From Ensifer adhaerens (GTDB lineage Bacteria > Pseudomonadota > Alphaproteobacteria > Rhizobiales > Rhizobiaceae): a DNA stretch of 64,000 nucleotides. Below are positions 45,238 to 53,456 of the stretch, piece after piece. A program made the position numbers and the translations under genes. Position 1 is the first letter of the stretch. Each line of letters starts with the position of its first letter. The stretch is from assembly GCF_002007205.1 (NCBI RefSeq), contig NZ_LAZS01000008.1, positions 434,001 to 498,000 of the forward strand, given 5' to 3'. Under the pieces are notes generated by a model, which was not told the DNA's origin, made no database searches, and saw nothing but the letters and a program-made list of their open reading frames with translations.

Positions 45238-45279
45238 ATATTCCATAGTTATGCTATGTCGTTCTTTATTTTGGAATAT
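45238..45279. promoter_or_regulatory. Inverted repeats upstream of the binding-protein gene, putative IclR operator
   Basis: ATATTCCA (45238-45245) and TGGAATAT (45272-45279) are exact inverted repeats. CCATAGTTATG (45243-45253) overlaps the left arm, and CATAG-ttatg-CTATG is a smaller palindrome. Both GGAATAT and CCATAGTWATG are shared with 39030-39069. The site lies between the divergent binding-protein (45222) and racemase (45461) genes. Confidence 0.5.
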
Positions 45280-45460
45280 AAAACGGCACAAAGGTGGAAA
45301 TGTCAACGGGGTGTCGCCCGCCTGTCACAATCGCTGCCGCGTCACCGGCTTCCGGAGCCGGGAAGAGTTGGTTTGTCGGGATCAAGCGCGGCGACGGGAG
45401 CTATCGCGAAGCCTCGCGATTTGTTAGCCCGGAGTCCGGTTCGAAATGGGAGAGCGTTGG

Positions 45461-46159
45461 ATGAAGGTCATCGGCCTGATCGGCGGCATGAGCTGGGAGA
45501 GTTCGGCTGAGTATTACCGGATCATCAACGAGACGGTTCGCGACCGCTTGGGGGGCGTGCATTCGGCAAAATCGCTGATGTGGTCGATGGATTTCGGCGA
45601 GATCGAGCGGCTGCAGCATCATGGCGACTGGCAGGCTCTGACCGGGGAAATGATTGCCGCGGCACGGCGACTGGAAGCGGGCGGCGCCGATTTCCTGATG
45701 ATCTGCACCAACACGATGCACAAGATGGCAGCCGACGTTTCGGCAGCCGTTTCCATTCCGCTGCTTCATATCGCCGACCCGACGGCGGCGAAAATCAAGG
45801 CCGCAGGCCTTCGAAAGGTCGGCCTGCTCGGTACGGCCTTTACGATGGAGCAGGACTTCTACAAGGGGCGGCTGAAGGAGACGTTCGGCCTCGATGTGCT
45901 GGTGCCGGAGGCGGAAGACCGGGCGAAGGTGCACGAGATCATCTATCGCGAGCTCGTTGCCGGCGTCGTCAAGGACAGCTCGCGCGACGCCTATCGCGCC
46001 ATCATCGCGCGGCTTGTCGATGCCGGCGCAGAAGCGATCATCATGGGCTGCACCGAAATCATGCTGTTGATTTCACAGGCCGACAGCCCGGTGCCGGTGT
46101 TCGATACGACCGAGATCCATGCGCTTGCCGCGGTCGATGTCGCGCTCGCAGACACCTGA
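45461..46159 (+). CDS. Aspartate/glutamate racemase-family protein
   Basis: The protein has 232 residues from the ATG at 45461 (GGGAG upstream). Both catalytic cysteines of the family are present: CTNTMHKMA in the first half and GCTEIMLLI in the second. It opens IGLIGGMSWESSAEYYRIIN, as in broad-specificity racemases such as YgeA. It is divergent from the ABC transporter operon and shares its control region, so it may interconvert the D and L forms of the imported amino acid. Substrate specificity is not readable from sequence. Confidence 0.88.
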   Translation: MKVIGLIGGMSWESSAEYYRIINETVRDRLGGVHSAKSLMWSMDFGEIERLQHHGDWQALTGEMIAAARRLEAGGADFLMICTNTMHKMAADVSAAVSIPLLHIADPTAAKIKAAGLRKVGLLGTAFTMEQDFYKGRLKETFGLDVLVPEAEDRAKVHEIIYRELVAGVVKDSSRDAYRAIIARLVDAGAEAIIMGCTEIMLLISQADSPVPVFDTTEIHALAAVDVALADT

Positions 46160-46201
46160 CCACGGCCGGCTGGTGGCCGACCGTGGTCGCAAACGCTGGT
46201 G

Positions 46202-46495
46202 TTAGTGCAAGGTGAATTCCCGGGGCTCGCCCGGAAACAGGCTGAGAAGCGCAATGCCCTGCTGCAAAAGCAGTTCGGCCGCCGGCAGGTCGCCGACCAC
46301 CAGGTCGTCCGCACAGCCGATGATGATGTTGGCGAGGCTGATCGAGTTCTCGGCGAACCGGTCGTCGCCGATCTCGTAGGCCTTCTCGGCCGTTGCCTCG
46401 AGCGCCTCCGCCACCAGCGCCATCATGTTGGAGCGTTCATCCAGTGTCATTGCATCAAGTGTCTTGGCGTCGGGAGTCTTGGCAGTTGTCTGCAT
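46202..46495 (-). CDS. Small acidic helical protein, unknown function
   Basis: The protein has 97 residues with AAGG seven bases before the ATG. The first 20 residues contain a repeat of the type K-T-x-D-A (KTPDAKTLDAMTLDE). The rest is predicted helical and acidic (EALEATAEKAYEIGDDRFAENSISLANIIIG). No membrane segment or signal peptide is evident. I do not recognise a family. It is convergent with the racemase gene and follows 211 bp without any gene (46496-46706). Confidence 0.55.
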   Translation of the reverse strand: MQTTAKTPDAKTLDAMTLDERSNMMALVAEALEATAEKAYEIGDDRFAENSISLANIIIGCADDLVVGDLPAAELLLQQGIALLSLFPGEPREFTLH

Positions 46496-46706
46496 GATTA
46501 CCTTCCCTATTGTTCAAGCCGAAATGGCCGCGCCGGCCGAGGCCGGGGGAAAAGTCTACGACTGGGGTGGGTTAAGGAGGGGAGCCGGCGTCGAACGCGG
46601 CTTCTCCATAAAGATCGTGCGCGGCGGCCCGATATGCAAGGAATGGCTACTATGCGGCTGGCGCATGGGTCGGCGGACCCGCGTGGCGTAGACTTCAGAA
46701 GTCTTA

Positions 46707-47714
46707 TCAGATTGTTCCTATTGCATCTTTTCGTTTTCGAGTAGGGTCCCCTGGACGCCGGATACCCTCGGTCGTGATATGGGGTGGCCTTGCCGGCCAT
46801 GCCAGGCTTTCGTCGACTGTCAGGCGATCTGCGGTGCATTCCTGGGCGAGAAAGTCGATGAAGGTGCGAACGGAGGGCAGAAGTCCGCGCCTGGAGGGGA
46901 AGACGGCGTGCACGATACCGGATGCCGGACGCCACTGCGGCAGCACCGGCACCAGGGCGCCGGCCGCCAGATCCTTCCAGATCATCATGGTCGGCAGCTG
47001 CACGATGCCGGCGCCGTCGAGCGCGGCCTCGCGCAGCGCCGCCATGTCGTCGGTCAGGAAGCGTGGCTCGTGCCGGACGACCGCCTGCTCTCCATCGGCG
47101 CTTTCCAGCCGCCATTCGTAGCTGTGGGTGGCCGAGGTCCAGGCGAGGCTCGGCAGGCCCGCCAGCTCAGCGGGCTCGCCGATCGGTTCCTTGAGAAAGC
47201 CGGGCCTGGCAACGAGATACTGCGAGCTGTCGTCGAGCTTGCGCATCACGAGCTCACTTCTCTCCAGCGGCGGAAACCGCACGCGGATCGAGACGTCGAA
47301 GCCTTCGGCGATCACGTCTACGCGGCGGTTGGTGCTTTCGAGCTGCAGGCTGATTTTCGGATGCGCGGTCATGAACCGGGCGAAAAGTCGGCCGAACTGG
47401 AAGGAAATCAGTGCTGTGGGGCAGCTGACCCGGAGGCTGCCCTGGGGCTCTCCCTGGTGCTGGGCAATGAATGCATCGGCCGCCTCGGCCTCGATTAACA
47501 CCGCGACGCAACGCTGGTAATATTCGCGACCGACATCGGTGACGAAGAACCGCCGCGGCGAGCGTTGGATCAGCCGGACGCCGATCCGGTCCTCCAGCAT
47601 CGCAATGCGTCGGCTCAGCCGGGACTTTTGCGTTCCGGTCGCCCGTGCCGCAGCCGCAAAGCCGCCATGCTCCACGACTTGGACAAAATAGTAGAGGTCG
47701 TTCAGGTCTTGCAT
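46707..47714 (-). CDS. LysR-family regulator (divergent from YcaC-like hydrolase)
   Basis: The protein has 335 residues. The HTH is LYYFVQVVEHGGFAAAARATGTQKSRLSRRIAMLEDRIG (in parts), followed by SLRVSCPTALISFQFGRLFARFM in the effector domain. The QKSRLSRRI recognition helix is typical of regulators of quinone- or oxidative-stress-related genes in proteobacteria. The C-terminal ~30 residues after WPARPP are basic and extra to the usual ~305-residue length. It is divergent from the isochorismatase-like gene at 47861, which it probably controls. Confidence 0.9.
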   Translation of the reverse strand: MQDLNDLYYFVQVVEHGGFAAAARATGTQKSRLSRRIAMLEDRIGVRLIQRSPRRFFVTDVGREYYQRCVAVLIEAEAADAFIAQHQGEPQGSLRVSCPTALISFQFGRLFARFMTAHPKISLQLESTNRRVDVIAEGFDVSIRVRFPPLERSELVMRKLDDSSQYLVARPGFLKEPIGEPAELAGLPSLAWTSATHSYEWRLESADGEQAVVRHEPRFLTDDMAALREAALDGAGIVQLPTMMIWKDLAAGALVPVLPQWRPASGIVHAVFPSRRGLLPSVRTFIDFLAQECTADRLTVDESLAWPARPPHITTEGIRRPGDPTRKRKDAIGTI

Positions 47715-47860
47715 CGTTCTATTGATAGGACGCTGCGTCGGAATTCACAATCTATTTGCATGCGCAGTCCTGCGGTAGCCTACGTTCAATCACAGCGGAT
47801 CAGGCAGCAACACCTGCGCTGCCGGCGGTGAGGGAAACCAAACGAAGGAAAGGACTTCCG

Positions 47861-48487
47861 ATGACCAAGCCCTACGTACGTCTCAACAAGGATGATGTCG
47901 CCGTCCTGCTCGTCGACCATCAGGCCGGCCTGTTGTCGCTGGTGCGCGATTTCGATCCGGACAAGTTCAAGAACAATGTCCTGGCGCTGGGCGATCTCGC
48001 CAAATACTTCAAGCTGCCGACAGTGCTGACCACCAGTTTCGAAGATGGTCCGAACGGCCCGCTGGTGCCGGAGCTGAAGGAAATGTTTCCCGATGCGCCT
48101 TTCATTCCCCGCCCGGGTCAGATCAACGCCTGGGATAACGCGGATTTCGTCAAGGCGGTGAAGGCCACCGGCAAGAAGCAGTTGCTGATCGCCGGCGTGG
48201 TGACCGAGGTCTGTGTCGCGTTTCCGGCACTTTCGGCGATCGAGGAAGGCTTCGAGGTCTTCGTCGTCACGGACGCCTCCGGCACGTTCAACGAGGTGAC
48301 GCGCGATTCCGCCTGGTCGCGCATGACCGCCGCCGGCGCTCAGCTGATGACCTGGTTCGGCGTTGCCTGTGAACTGCACCGCGATTGGCGCAACGACATC
48401 GAAGGTCTCGGCACGCTGTTTTCGAACCACATTCCGGACTACCGCAACCTCATCACCAGCTACAACACCATGGCGGCGCGCAAGTAA
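47861..48487 (+). CDS. YcaC-like isochorismatase-family hydrolase
   Basis: The protein has 208 residues, the length of YcaC. The cysteine-hydrolase triad is visible: Asp in VLLVDHQAGLL, Lys in ATGKKQLLIAG and Cys in GVVTEVCVAFPAL. VTDASGTFNEVTRDSAWSRM and the late LLTW-like segment LMTWFGVACELHRDW are also those of YcaC octamers. The substrate of this branch is unknown, and it is not an isochorismatase of siderophore synthesis. GGA-rich sequence precedes the ATG, and a perfect terminator follows the stop. Confidence 0.88.
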   Translation: MTKPYVRLNKDDVAVLLVDHQAGLLSLVRDFDPDKFKNNVLALGDLAKYFKLPTVLTTSFEDGPNGPLVPELKEMFPDAPFIPRPGQINAWDNADFVKAVKATGKKQLLIAGVVTEVCVAFPALSAIEEGFEVFVVTDASGTFNEVTRDSAWSRMTAAGAQLMTWFGVACELHRDWRNDIEGLGTLFSNHIPDYRNLITSYNTMAARK

Positions 48488-48508
48488 GGCACGCCTGGCG
48501 ACAAACGA

Positions 48509-48542
48509 CGAAAGCCCCGGCCTGAATTGGCCGGGGCTTTCG
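48509..48542. terminator. Bidirectional hairpin terminator
   Basis: CGAAAGCCCCGGCC (48509-48522) and GGCCGGGGCTTTCG (48529-48542) are perfect 14-bp complements around TGAATT. On both strands the stem ends in an A/T tract (AAAG/CTTT). It separates the convergent YcaC-like and MFS genes. Confidence 0.85.
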
Positions 48543-48563
48543 CGTTGGCTTTTGCCGTGGTGG

Positions 48564-49748
48564 CTACGCGCGGCTGGGGGCTTGCTCGGCGTCCTGCACG
48601 TCCACGCGGGCGGCGGGCTTGAGCCGGCCGGTCAGGAGCAGGCTGACGGCGAGGAAGGGCACGAGGACGCCAAGGCCGAAGCGCATGTCGCTGTACTCGG
48701 CGATCAGGCCGATCAGGGGCGGTCCGAGCAGGAAGCCGAGCAGCGCAATGAAGGACAGGATGGCGACGCTCGCTGCGGCCGGCCGGTCCTTCTGATCGGC
48801 AGCGGCGGTGACGGCGAAGGGGAAGCCGACGGACACGCCGAAACCCATGGCGGCAAAGCCGAGAAGCGCTGCCCAGGCGGCGGGGCTTACGACCACCAGA
48901 AGCAGCCCGGTGATGCTGGCGATGCCGCAGGCACGCGCCACCGCAACCGGTCCGTAGCTCGCCTTCAGCCGGTCGCCGCCGAAGCGCCCGGCCGCCACCA
49001 TGAAGGCAAAGATCGAGTAGCCGAAACCGGCGCTGGCGCTGGAAAGCCCGAAGACGTCGCGCAGGAAGACGGCCGACCAGTCGGCGACTGCGCCTTCGGT
49101 CATGGTGATGCCAAAGACAAAGAAGCAGACGCCAAGCAACGCCCAGCCCGGCAGCTTGCGTCTGGACGGTGCCGCTTCTGCAGCCGCGGCCTCGCCGCTC
49201 TTGAGGAGCGGCAGCTTCCGGGCGAAAAAGACGCTGATCGGCAGCATGCCCGCGGCCGTCAGCGGCACTGCCCATTCCGGTGCCACGTGCAGCGCCGCGA
49301 AGCCGACGCCGACCAGGCTGCCGGTCATGATGCCGAGGCTCCAGAAGCCGTGGCAGGTGCTCATGATCAGCTGCCCGGAGTGTTTCTCGATCGCGTCGGC
49401 CTCGACATTGAGGCCGAGTTCGAGCGTGGTCAGTGCCGCGCCGACGATGGCGAGCGCCACGAAGAGCACCTCGATGTTCGGGGCCCATGTCGGCAGCCAG
49501 ACGAGGGCCAGAAAGACAACGAAACCGTAGAGGATCGTGGCGCGGCCGCCGATCCAGGCGACGAAACGTCCGGCAAACGGAAGCGTCAGCAGAATTCCGA
49601 CGGGCATGCCCAGCAGCGCGATTGCCAGTTCCGCCGGGCCGAGGCCGAGCCTTTGCTGTATGTCGGGAATGCGCGGCAGCCAGGCGCCGAAGGCGATCGG
49701 TTGCAGGAAGAAGATCAGCATGATGAGCCGTTGATTGGTCATGCGCAT
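48564..49748 (-). CDS. MFS transporter, YbjJ-like
   Basis: The protein has 394 residues from the ATG at 49748 (GGGGA just upstream), and the ATG two codons later is also possible. Twelve hydrophobic helices are recognisable, with the MFS signature in GRFVAWIGGRATILYG (loop 2-3) and conserved early residues QPIAFGAWLPRIPDIQQRLGLG, as in the YbjJ/fucose-permease-like group. The substrate is unknown. A longer open frame upstream has no ribosome site and covers the promoter region with its palindrome. Confidence 0.87.
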   Translation of the reverse strand: MRMTNQRLIMLIFFLQPIAFGAWLPRIPDIQQRLGLGPAELAIALLGMPVGILLTLPFAGRFVAWIGGRATILYGFVVFLALVWLPTWAPNIEVLFVALAIVGAALTTLELGLNVEADAIEKHSGQLIMSTCHGFWSLGIMTGSLVGVGFAALHVAPEWAVPLTAAGMLPISVFFARKLPLLKSGEAAAAEAAPSRRKLPGWALLGVCFFVFGITMTEGAVADWSAVFLRDVFGLSSASAGFGYSIFAFMVAAGRFGGDRLKASYGPVAVARACGIASITGLLLVVVSPAAWAALLGFAAMGFGVSVGFPFAVTAAADQKDRPAAASVAILSFIALLGFLLGPPLIGLIAEYSDMRFGLGVLVPFLAVSLLLTGRLKPAARVDVQDAEQAPSRA

Positions 49749-49835
49749 TGTTCCCCGGATATCGTGTCGCACGATGCCCCCTCGGCAGCGGCGAGAGCCG
49801 TCGAGCCGATGCGGTATGTGAAGAGATTCTGATAT

Positions 49836-49854
49836 TCTGAAAATTGTTTTCAGA
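49836..49854. promoter_or_regulatory. Perfect palindrome TCTGAAAA-ttg-TTTTCAGA, putative operator of the MFS gene
   Basis: The 8-bp arms with a three-base spacer lie 88 bp upstream of the MFS start, in AT-rich sequence unlike its surroundings. The size suits a dimeric repressor. No adjacent regulator gene accounts for it. Confidence 0.5.
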
Positions 49855-50005
49855 GCTTGTCGCGCGGGGCCGGCTCCGTCAAGGCGATAAGAGGCCGTCA
49901 AGTCGGAAAGCGGCGCCTTTCCGATAGAATGGCTGCCAGTGTTGCGAATGTGTCGCCACCAATCTCGGATTGGTATGGCTCTGATGAAAAAAATGTACAT
50001 GCCGG

Positions 50006-50031
50006 GCGGGGCGGGCTCTGGCACGCCCCGC
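50006..50031 (-). terminator. Terminator-like hairpin after the DUF2000 gene
   Basis: GCGGGGCG (50006-50013) pairs with CGCCCCGC (50024-50031). Read on the minus strand, ATTTTTTTCATC follows about ten bases later. It begins 21 bases past the stop of the DUF2000 gene. Confidence 0.55.
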
Positions 50032-50051
50032 GCCGCTTCGAGACTTTTGCC

Positions 50052-50468
50052 CTAGCGCAGCAATTTCAACGATCCCGTCAGCGACTTGACCCATTGGGCG
50101 GCGCCGGCCAGTCCAATGCCATCGATCGTCTCCTGCGAGAGGTCACGCTGCGGAAATTGCGTTTCGTAGTCCGCGTAGCTGTGCAGCGAACGCGCGAAGG
50201 CCGGAAACGGCACGACGACGCGTCCCTCCTCCTTCGGCAGCGCCTTCAAGAGCAGCGCGCGGATCGCCGGGCCATCGGCCTGGAGAATCGGGATGGGCCG
50301 GTTGGAACTGATATCGATCGTATTCTGCCTGCTGTCCGTCAGTCGCTGGTTACCGAGGCCGGGCATCGCCGAGCCGATGCCGATGGATATGGCCGCGATC
50401 GTGTTGGCCAGCTGACCCGGCAGAAGCTCGGGATTGACGATGATGGCGAGGCGAGTGTCCTGAAGCAC
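50052..50468 (-). CDS. DUF2000-family protein
   Basis: The protein has 138 residues from the GTG at 50468. There is no ATG near the conserved start, and AGAGG lies 11 bases upstream. The opening DTRLAIIVNPELLPGQLANTIAAISIGIG and the later PIPILQADGPAIRALLLKA (both in parts) match the DUF2000 family, a Bit1/PTH2-like fold of unknown function. It is divergent from an Lrp/AsnC gene at 50611, a pairing that suggests regulation by that protein. A terminator-like hairpin follows. Confidence 0.75.
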   Translation of the reverse strand: MLQDTRLAIIVNPELLPGQLANTIAAISIGIGSAMPGLGNQRLTDSRQNTIDISSNRPIPILQADGPAIRALLLKALPKEEGRVVVPFPAFARSLHSYADYETQFPQRDLSQETIDGIGLAGAAQWVKSLTGSLKLLR

Positions 50469-50610
50469 GTGGTCTGTTTCCTCTCTGTTTTTCAAGGCAG
50501 TTGCCGGGCGGGAGGATAGACCGTGTGGAGAGGTAGATTCTTTCGGATGTTGCCAACAATTATGAAGGCGCGGTAGATTATACCAGATACAACCGGAAAT
50601 GAGATAGAAT

Positions 50611-51096
50611 ATGCCTGCTGTTCTGGCCCCCGCCGACGTGAAGATCCTGACCGCGCTGCAAAATGACGGGCGCTTGAGCAACCAGGCGCTGTCGGAGGAG
50701 GTGGGCATGTCGACCTCGCCCTGCTGGCGGCGCGTGCGGCAGCTCGAGGACGACGGCGTCATCCAGGGTTACATGGCCGTTCTCAATCGCAGGGAAATCG
50801 GCCTCGGCGTGCTCGCCTTCATCCGGGTCAAGATCGACAGCCATACGGAGGCGGAAGCGGACGCCTTTGCCGATGAAGTGATGAAGCTCGATAGCGTCGT
50901 CGCCTGTTACAGCATTGCGGGCGACGCGGATTTCCTGCTCCAGGTCGTCTCGTCCGACCTCGATTCCTATTCGGATTTTGCGATGAAAGTGGTCCGTCGA
51001 CTGCCGTGCATCAAGGAAATGCAAACGACCTTCGTGCTGAAGGAGATCAAACCCTATAGCGGTCTGCCCCTGCGCGCCTCGGCCGGCCAGCGCTGA
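50611..51096 (+). CDS. Lrp/AsnC-family regulator (divergent from DUF2000)
   Basis: The protein has 161 residues. The HTH is VKILTALQNDGRLSNQALSEEVGMSTSPCWRRVRQLEDDGVI (landmarks LSNQALSEEVG and SPCWRRV), followed by the RAM domain (VLAFIRVKIDSHTEAEADAF, VVACYSIAGDADFLLQVV). It is the common one-domain-pair form that responds to amino acids. The divergent DUF2000 gene 142 bp away is the likely target. It is convergent with the LysR gene, with 12 bp between their stops. Confidence 0.92.
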   Translation: MPAVLAPADVKILTALQNDGRLSNQALSEEVGMSTSPCWRRVRQLEDDGVIQGYMAVLNRREIGLGVLAFIRVKIDSHTEAEADAFADEVMKLDSVVACYSIAGDADFLLQVVSSDLDSYSDFAMKVVRRLPCIKEMQTTFVLKEIKPYSGLPLRASAGQR

Positions 51097-51108
51097 GACC
51101 TCGCCTCG

Positions 51109-52014
51109 TCAGGAGGCGGAAGCCATCAGCGGGTCTTCCCGGACAGCCTCGACAAGGAAATCGAGAACGGTGCGCACCCGCAGCGGCACGTTCCTGCGCG
51201 AGGGGTAGACGACGCTGATCGGCAGGCGTGCGGGCGGAAACGCCGGCATGACGTTGACCAGCCGACCGGCCTCGATATCAGGGCATGCCAGGATATGGGA
51301 GAGGATCGCAAGGCCGTTGCCGGCGAGGACCGCTCGGTGCACGGCCACGGCGTTGTTGGCGACGAGCCGCGGCGCGATGCGCACGAAAACGTCGTCGGAC
51401 CCCTCGGAAAACGTCCACTGGCGACCGTCGCCGGCGCGGCTGTAGCAGATGCATTCGTGCCCGGCGATGTCGTCGGGTGTTCTTGGCTCAGGCCGCCCGG
51501 TCAGATAGTCGGGCGCGGCCACGAGAAATGCAGTCGTCCAGCCGATACGCCGGCAGATCAGGCCGCTCTCCGACACCGGACCCAAGCGCACTTCCAGATC
51601 GATGCCCTCTCCGACGAGATCCGAAGGCGACTCGCGAAAAAGCATCTCGACGGACAGGCCCGGATGACGGCCGAGCAGGGCGGCAAGACGATCGCTGAGA
51701 TAAAGGCCGAGCGGCGCGGGCAGAGTGAGCCGCACCCGGCCCGCTGCAAGCCCGGTCTCTCCGCCGGAGGCCTCGCGGAGAGCATCGACGGCCTCGACCA
51801 CGCGAAGCGCCATCGGGATCATGTGCTCGCCCTCGGCGGTCAGTGCCAGCGCATTCGTCGTTCGGTGGAGGAGGCGGGTGCTCAGGTGCTCCTCCAGCGC
51901 CGAAACCTGGCGCGAGACCGCCGGCTGCGTCAGGCCGAGATCGGTGGCCGCGGCGGAAAACGAGCCGGTCTCTGCCACCCGCAGGAAAGCTCTCAGCGCA
52001 GAAACGATATCCAT
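51109..52014 (-). CDS. LysR-family regulator
   Basis: The protein has 301 residues with HTH ALRAFLRVAETGSFSAAATDLGLTQPAVSRQVSALE (in parts) and an effector domain starting VRLTLPAPLGLYLSDRLAAL. It belongs to the large CrgA-like group. It is divergent from the CMD-SDR-cupin operon at 52144. However, the intergenic region carries two sites that match the box in front of the Rrf2 gene at 55413, so this LysR may not be the only regulator of that operon. Confidence 0.92.
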   Translation of the reverse strand: MDIVSALRAFLRVAETGSFSAAATDLGLTQPAVSRQVSALEEHLSTRLLHRTTNALALTAEGEHMIPMALRVVEAVDALREASGGETGLAAGRVRLTLPAPLGLYLSDRLAALLGRHPGLSVEMLFRESPSDLVGEGIDLEVRLGPVSESGLICRRIGWTTAFLVAAPDYLTGRPEPRTPDDIAGHECICYSRAGDGRQWTFSEGSDDVFVRIAPRLVANNAVAVHRAVLAGNGLAILSHILACPDIEAGRLVNVMPAFPPARLPISVVYPSRRNVPLRVRTVLDFLVEAVREDPLMASAS

Positions 52015-52091
52015 CCGGCTTCCCCATACGTTTCGACATAAGCCTTATGCGCGGAGTTTACGCCCGATCCGCTTTACTGTCCATCAATTAA

Positions 52092-52125
52092 GGATATCTT
52101 GTATCCATAAGGATAACAAATGTCC
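52092..52125. promoter_or_regulatory. Two tandem GGATA-N5-TRTCC boxes, putative Rrf2 operator
   Basis: GGATA-tcttg-TATCC (52092-52106) and GGATA-acaaa-TGTCC (52111-52125) lie 19 bp apart centre to centre, both preceded by TAA. A third box, GGACA-aaaaa-TATCC, is at 55465-55479 before the Rrf2 gene. The second copy ends 18 bases before the CMD start, so binding would block transcription. Confidence 0.65.
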
Positions 52126-52143
52126 GTAATTAGGAGCAAAGCC

Positions 52144-52623
52144 ATGACCCAGCGCCTGAACTACGCCCAGCAGTCACCCGAGTTCTTCAAGAAAATCTCC
52201 GAGCTCAGCTTCAGCCTGAAGGACAGCGTCATAGAGCAGAAGATCCGCGACCTCGTGAACATCCGCGCCTCGCAGATCAACGGCTGCGCCTTCTGCCTTG
52301 ACATGCATGTGAAGGAGGCAAAGATTCACGGCGAGAGCGAATTGCGCCTCTACCACGTCGCGATCTGGCGTGAATCGAGCCTCTTCATTCCGCGCGAACG
52401 CGCAGCGCTCGCCTGGACCGAAGCGGTCACGAAACTGCCCGAAGGCGGCATTCCGGACGAACTTTACGAACGCGTGCGCGGCCAGCTTTCGGAGAAGGAA
52501 ATCTCCGACCTGACTTTCTCCATCATGGTCATCAATGCCTGGAACCGTGTCAGCGTCGCCTCCAAGGCCGTCCCCGGTTCGGCCGACAAGCTCTACGGCC
52601 TCGACAAGGCCGGACTGAACTAG
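52144..52623 (+). CDS. Carboxymuconolactone decarboxylase / AhpD-like peroxidase-family protein
   Basis: The protein has 159 residues from the ATG at 52144 (AGGAG eight bases upstream). It contains the AhpD redox signature C-x2-C-x3-H in GCAFCLDMHVKEA (C48, C51, H55) with the preceding INGCAF turn, and the all-helical pattern of the family. Members reduce peroxides or are redox partners, and it is not a ring-cleavage decarboxylase despite the family name. It is first in a three-gene unit with an NmrA-like SDR and a secreted cupin. The promoter has two Rrf2-type boxes, fitting an oxidative or electrophile stress response. Confidence 0.88.
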   Translation: MTQRLNYAQQSPEFFKKISELSFSLKDSVIEQKIRDLVNIRASQINGCAFCLDMHVKEAKIHGESELRLYHVAIWRESSLFIPRERAALAWTEAVTKLPEGGIPDELYERVRGQLSEKEISDLTFSIMVINAWNRVSVASKAVPGSADKLYGLDKAGLN

Positions 52624-52651
52624 CCCCATTCCGCAGCGATAGGAGGATTCC

Positions 52652-53404
52652 ATGAAAATCGTCATCATCGGCGGAACGGGCATGATCGGCACCAAGACGG
52701 TGGAGCGCCTGCGCAGGCAAGGCCACGAGGTCATTGCCGCCTCACCGAACACTGGCGTCAATACGGTCACCGGTGAAGGTCTTGCCGAGGCGCTGACCGG
52801 TTGCGATGTCGTCATCGACCTTGCCAACGCGCCCTCCTTCGAGGACAAGGCGGTGCTCGACTTCTTTGAGACCTCCGGCCGCAACCTGCTTGCGGCGGAA
52901 AGATCGGCCGGCGTCAAACACCATATCGCGCTTTCGGTCGTCGGCACCGAACGGCTGCAGGAGAGCGGCTATTTCCGCGGCAAGCTCGCCCAGGAAAAGC
53001 TGATCAGGGCATCCGGCATTCCCTATACGATCGTGCATTCCACCCAGTTCATGGAGTTTCTGGGCGGCATCGCGCAGTCCGGAACGGTTGGCGACACGGT
53101 GCGCCTGTCGCCGGCCTATGTGCAGCCGATCGCGTCTGACGATGTCGCCGATGCCATGGCTGCGGTTGCGCTCGCCGCTCCCGTCAACGGCACGGTCGAG
53201 ATCGCCGGCCCGGAACGTTCGCGCCTCAGCGACCTCGTCGCCCGCTATCTCACGGCGAGCGGCGACAATCGCAAGGTCGAGCCTGACCGGGAGGCGCGCT
53301 ATTTCGGCGCCCTGCTTTCGGACGCCTCGCTCGTTTCCGACGACAATCCCCGTCTCGGCCGGATCACCTTCGAAGAGTGGTTCGCGTCGGTGCCCCGCAA
53401 GTAA
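52652..53404 (+). CDS. NmrA-like NAD(P)-binding SDR protein
   Basis: The protein has 250 residues. The nucleotide motif GGTGMIGTKTVERL (residues 7-20) is of the atypical/NmrA type. The body has FETSGRNLLAAERSAGVKHHIALSVVG (in parts) and YFRGKLAQEKLIRASGIPYTIVHSTQFMEF, the usual Y-x3-K-like segment (here Y/K in YFRGK). Such proteins sense the NAD(P)H/NAD(P) state or reduce quinones. It follows the CMD gene by 28 bp and precedes the cupin gene by 52 bp. Bacillus YwnB is a similar protein next to an Rrf2 regulator, which supports the Rrf2 connection here. Confidence 0.87.
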   Translation: MKIVIIGGTGMIGTKTVERLRRQGHEVIAASPNTGVNTVTGEGLAEALTGCDVVIDLANAPSFEDKAVLDFFETSGRNLLAAERSAGVKHHIALSVVGTERLQESGYFRGKLAQEKLIRASGIPYTIVHSTQFMEFLGGIAQSGTVGDTVRLSPAYVQPIASDDVADAMAAVALAAPVNGTVEIAGPERSRLSDLVARYLTASGDNRKVEPDREARYFGALLSDASLVSDDNPRLGRITFEEWFASVPRK

Positions 53405-53456
53405 CCGAACAGGACGCGCTCGTCGCGCGTCGCCAGTTTCTGAAAGGATTTCAGAC

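Larger units (their letters stand above)
49749..50051. other. 303-bp intergenic region upstream of the MFS gene
   Basis: There is no credible gene. Contents: the palindrome TCTGAAAA-ttg-TTTTCAGA (49836-49854), a hairpin TCGGAAAG/CTTTCCGA (49903-49924) and a terminator-like hairpin (50006-50031) for the DUF2000 gene. The MFS promoter must lie at its left part on the minus strand. Confidence 0.6.

Noticed and set aside
47861-48487. Isochorismatase of siderophore biosynthesis.
   Set aside because: Length and motifs match YcaC-type hydrolases, and the gene is 20 kb from the siderophore operon with its own LysR and terminator.
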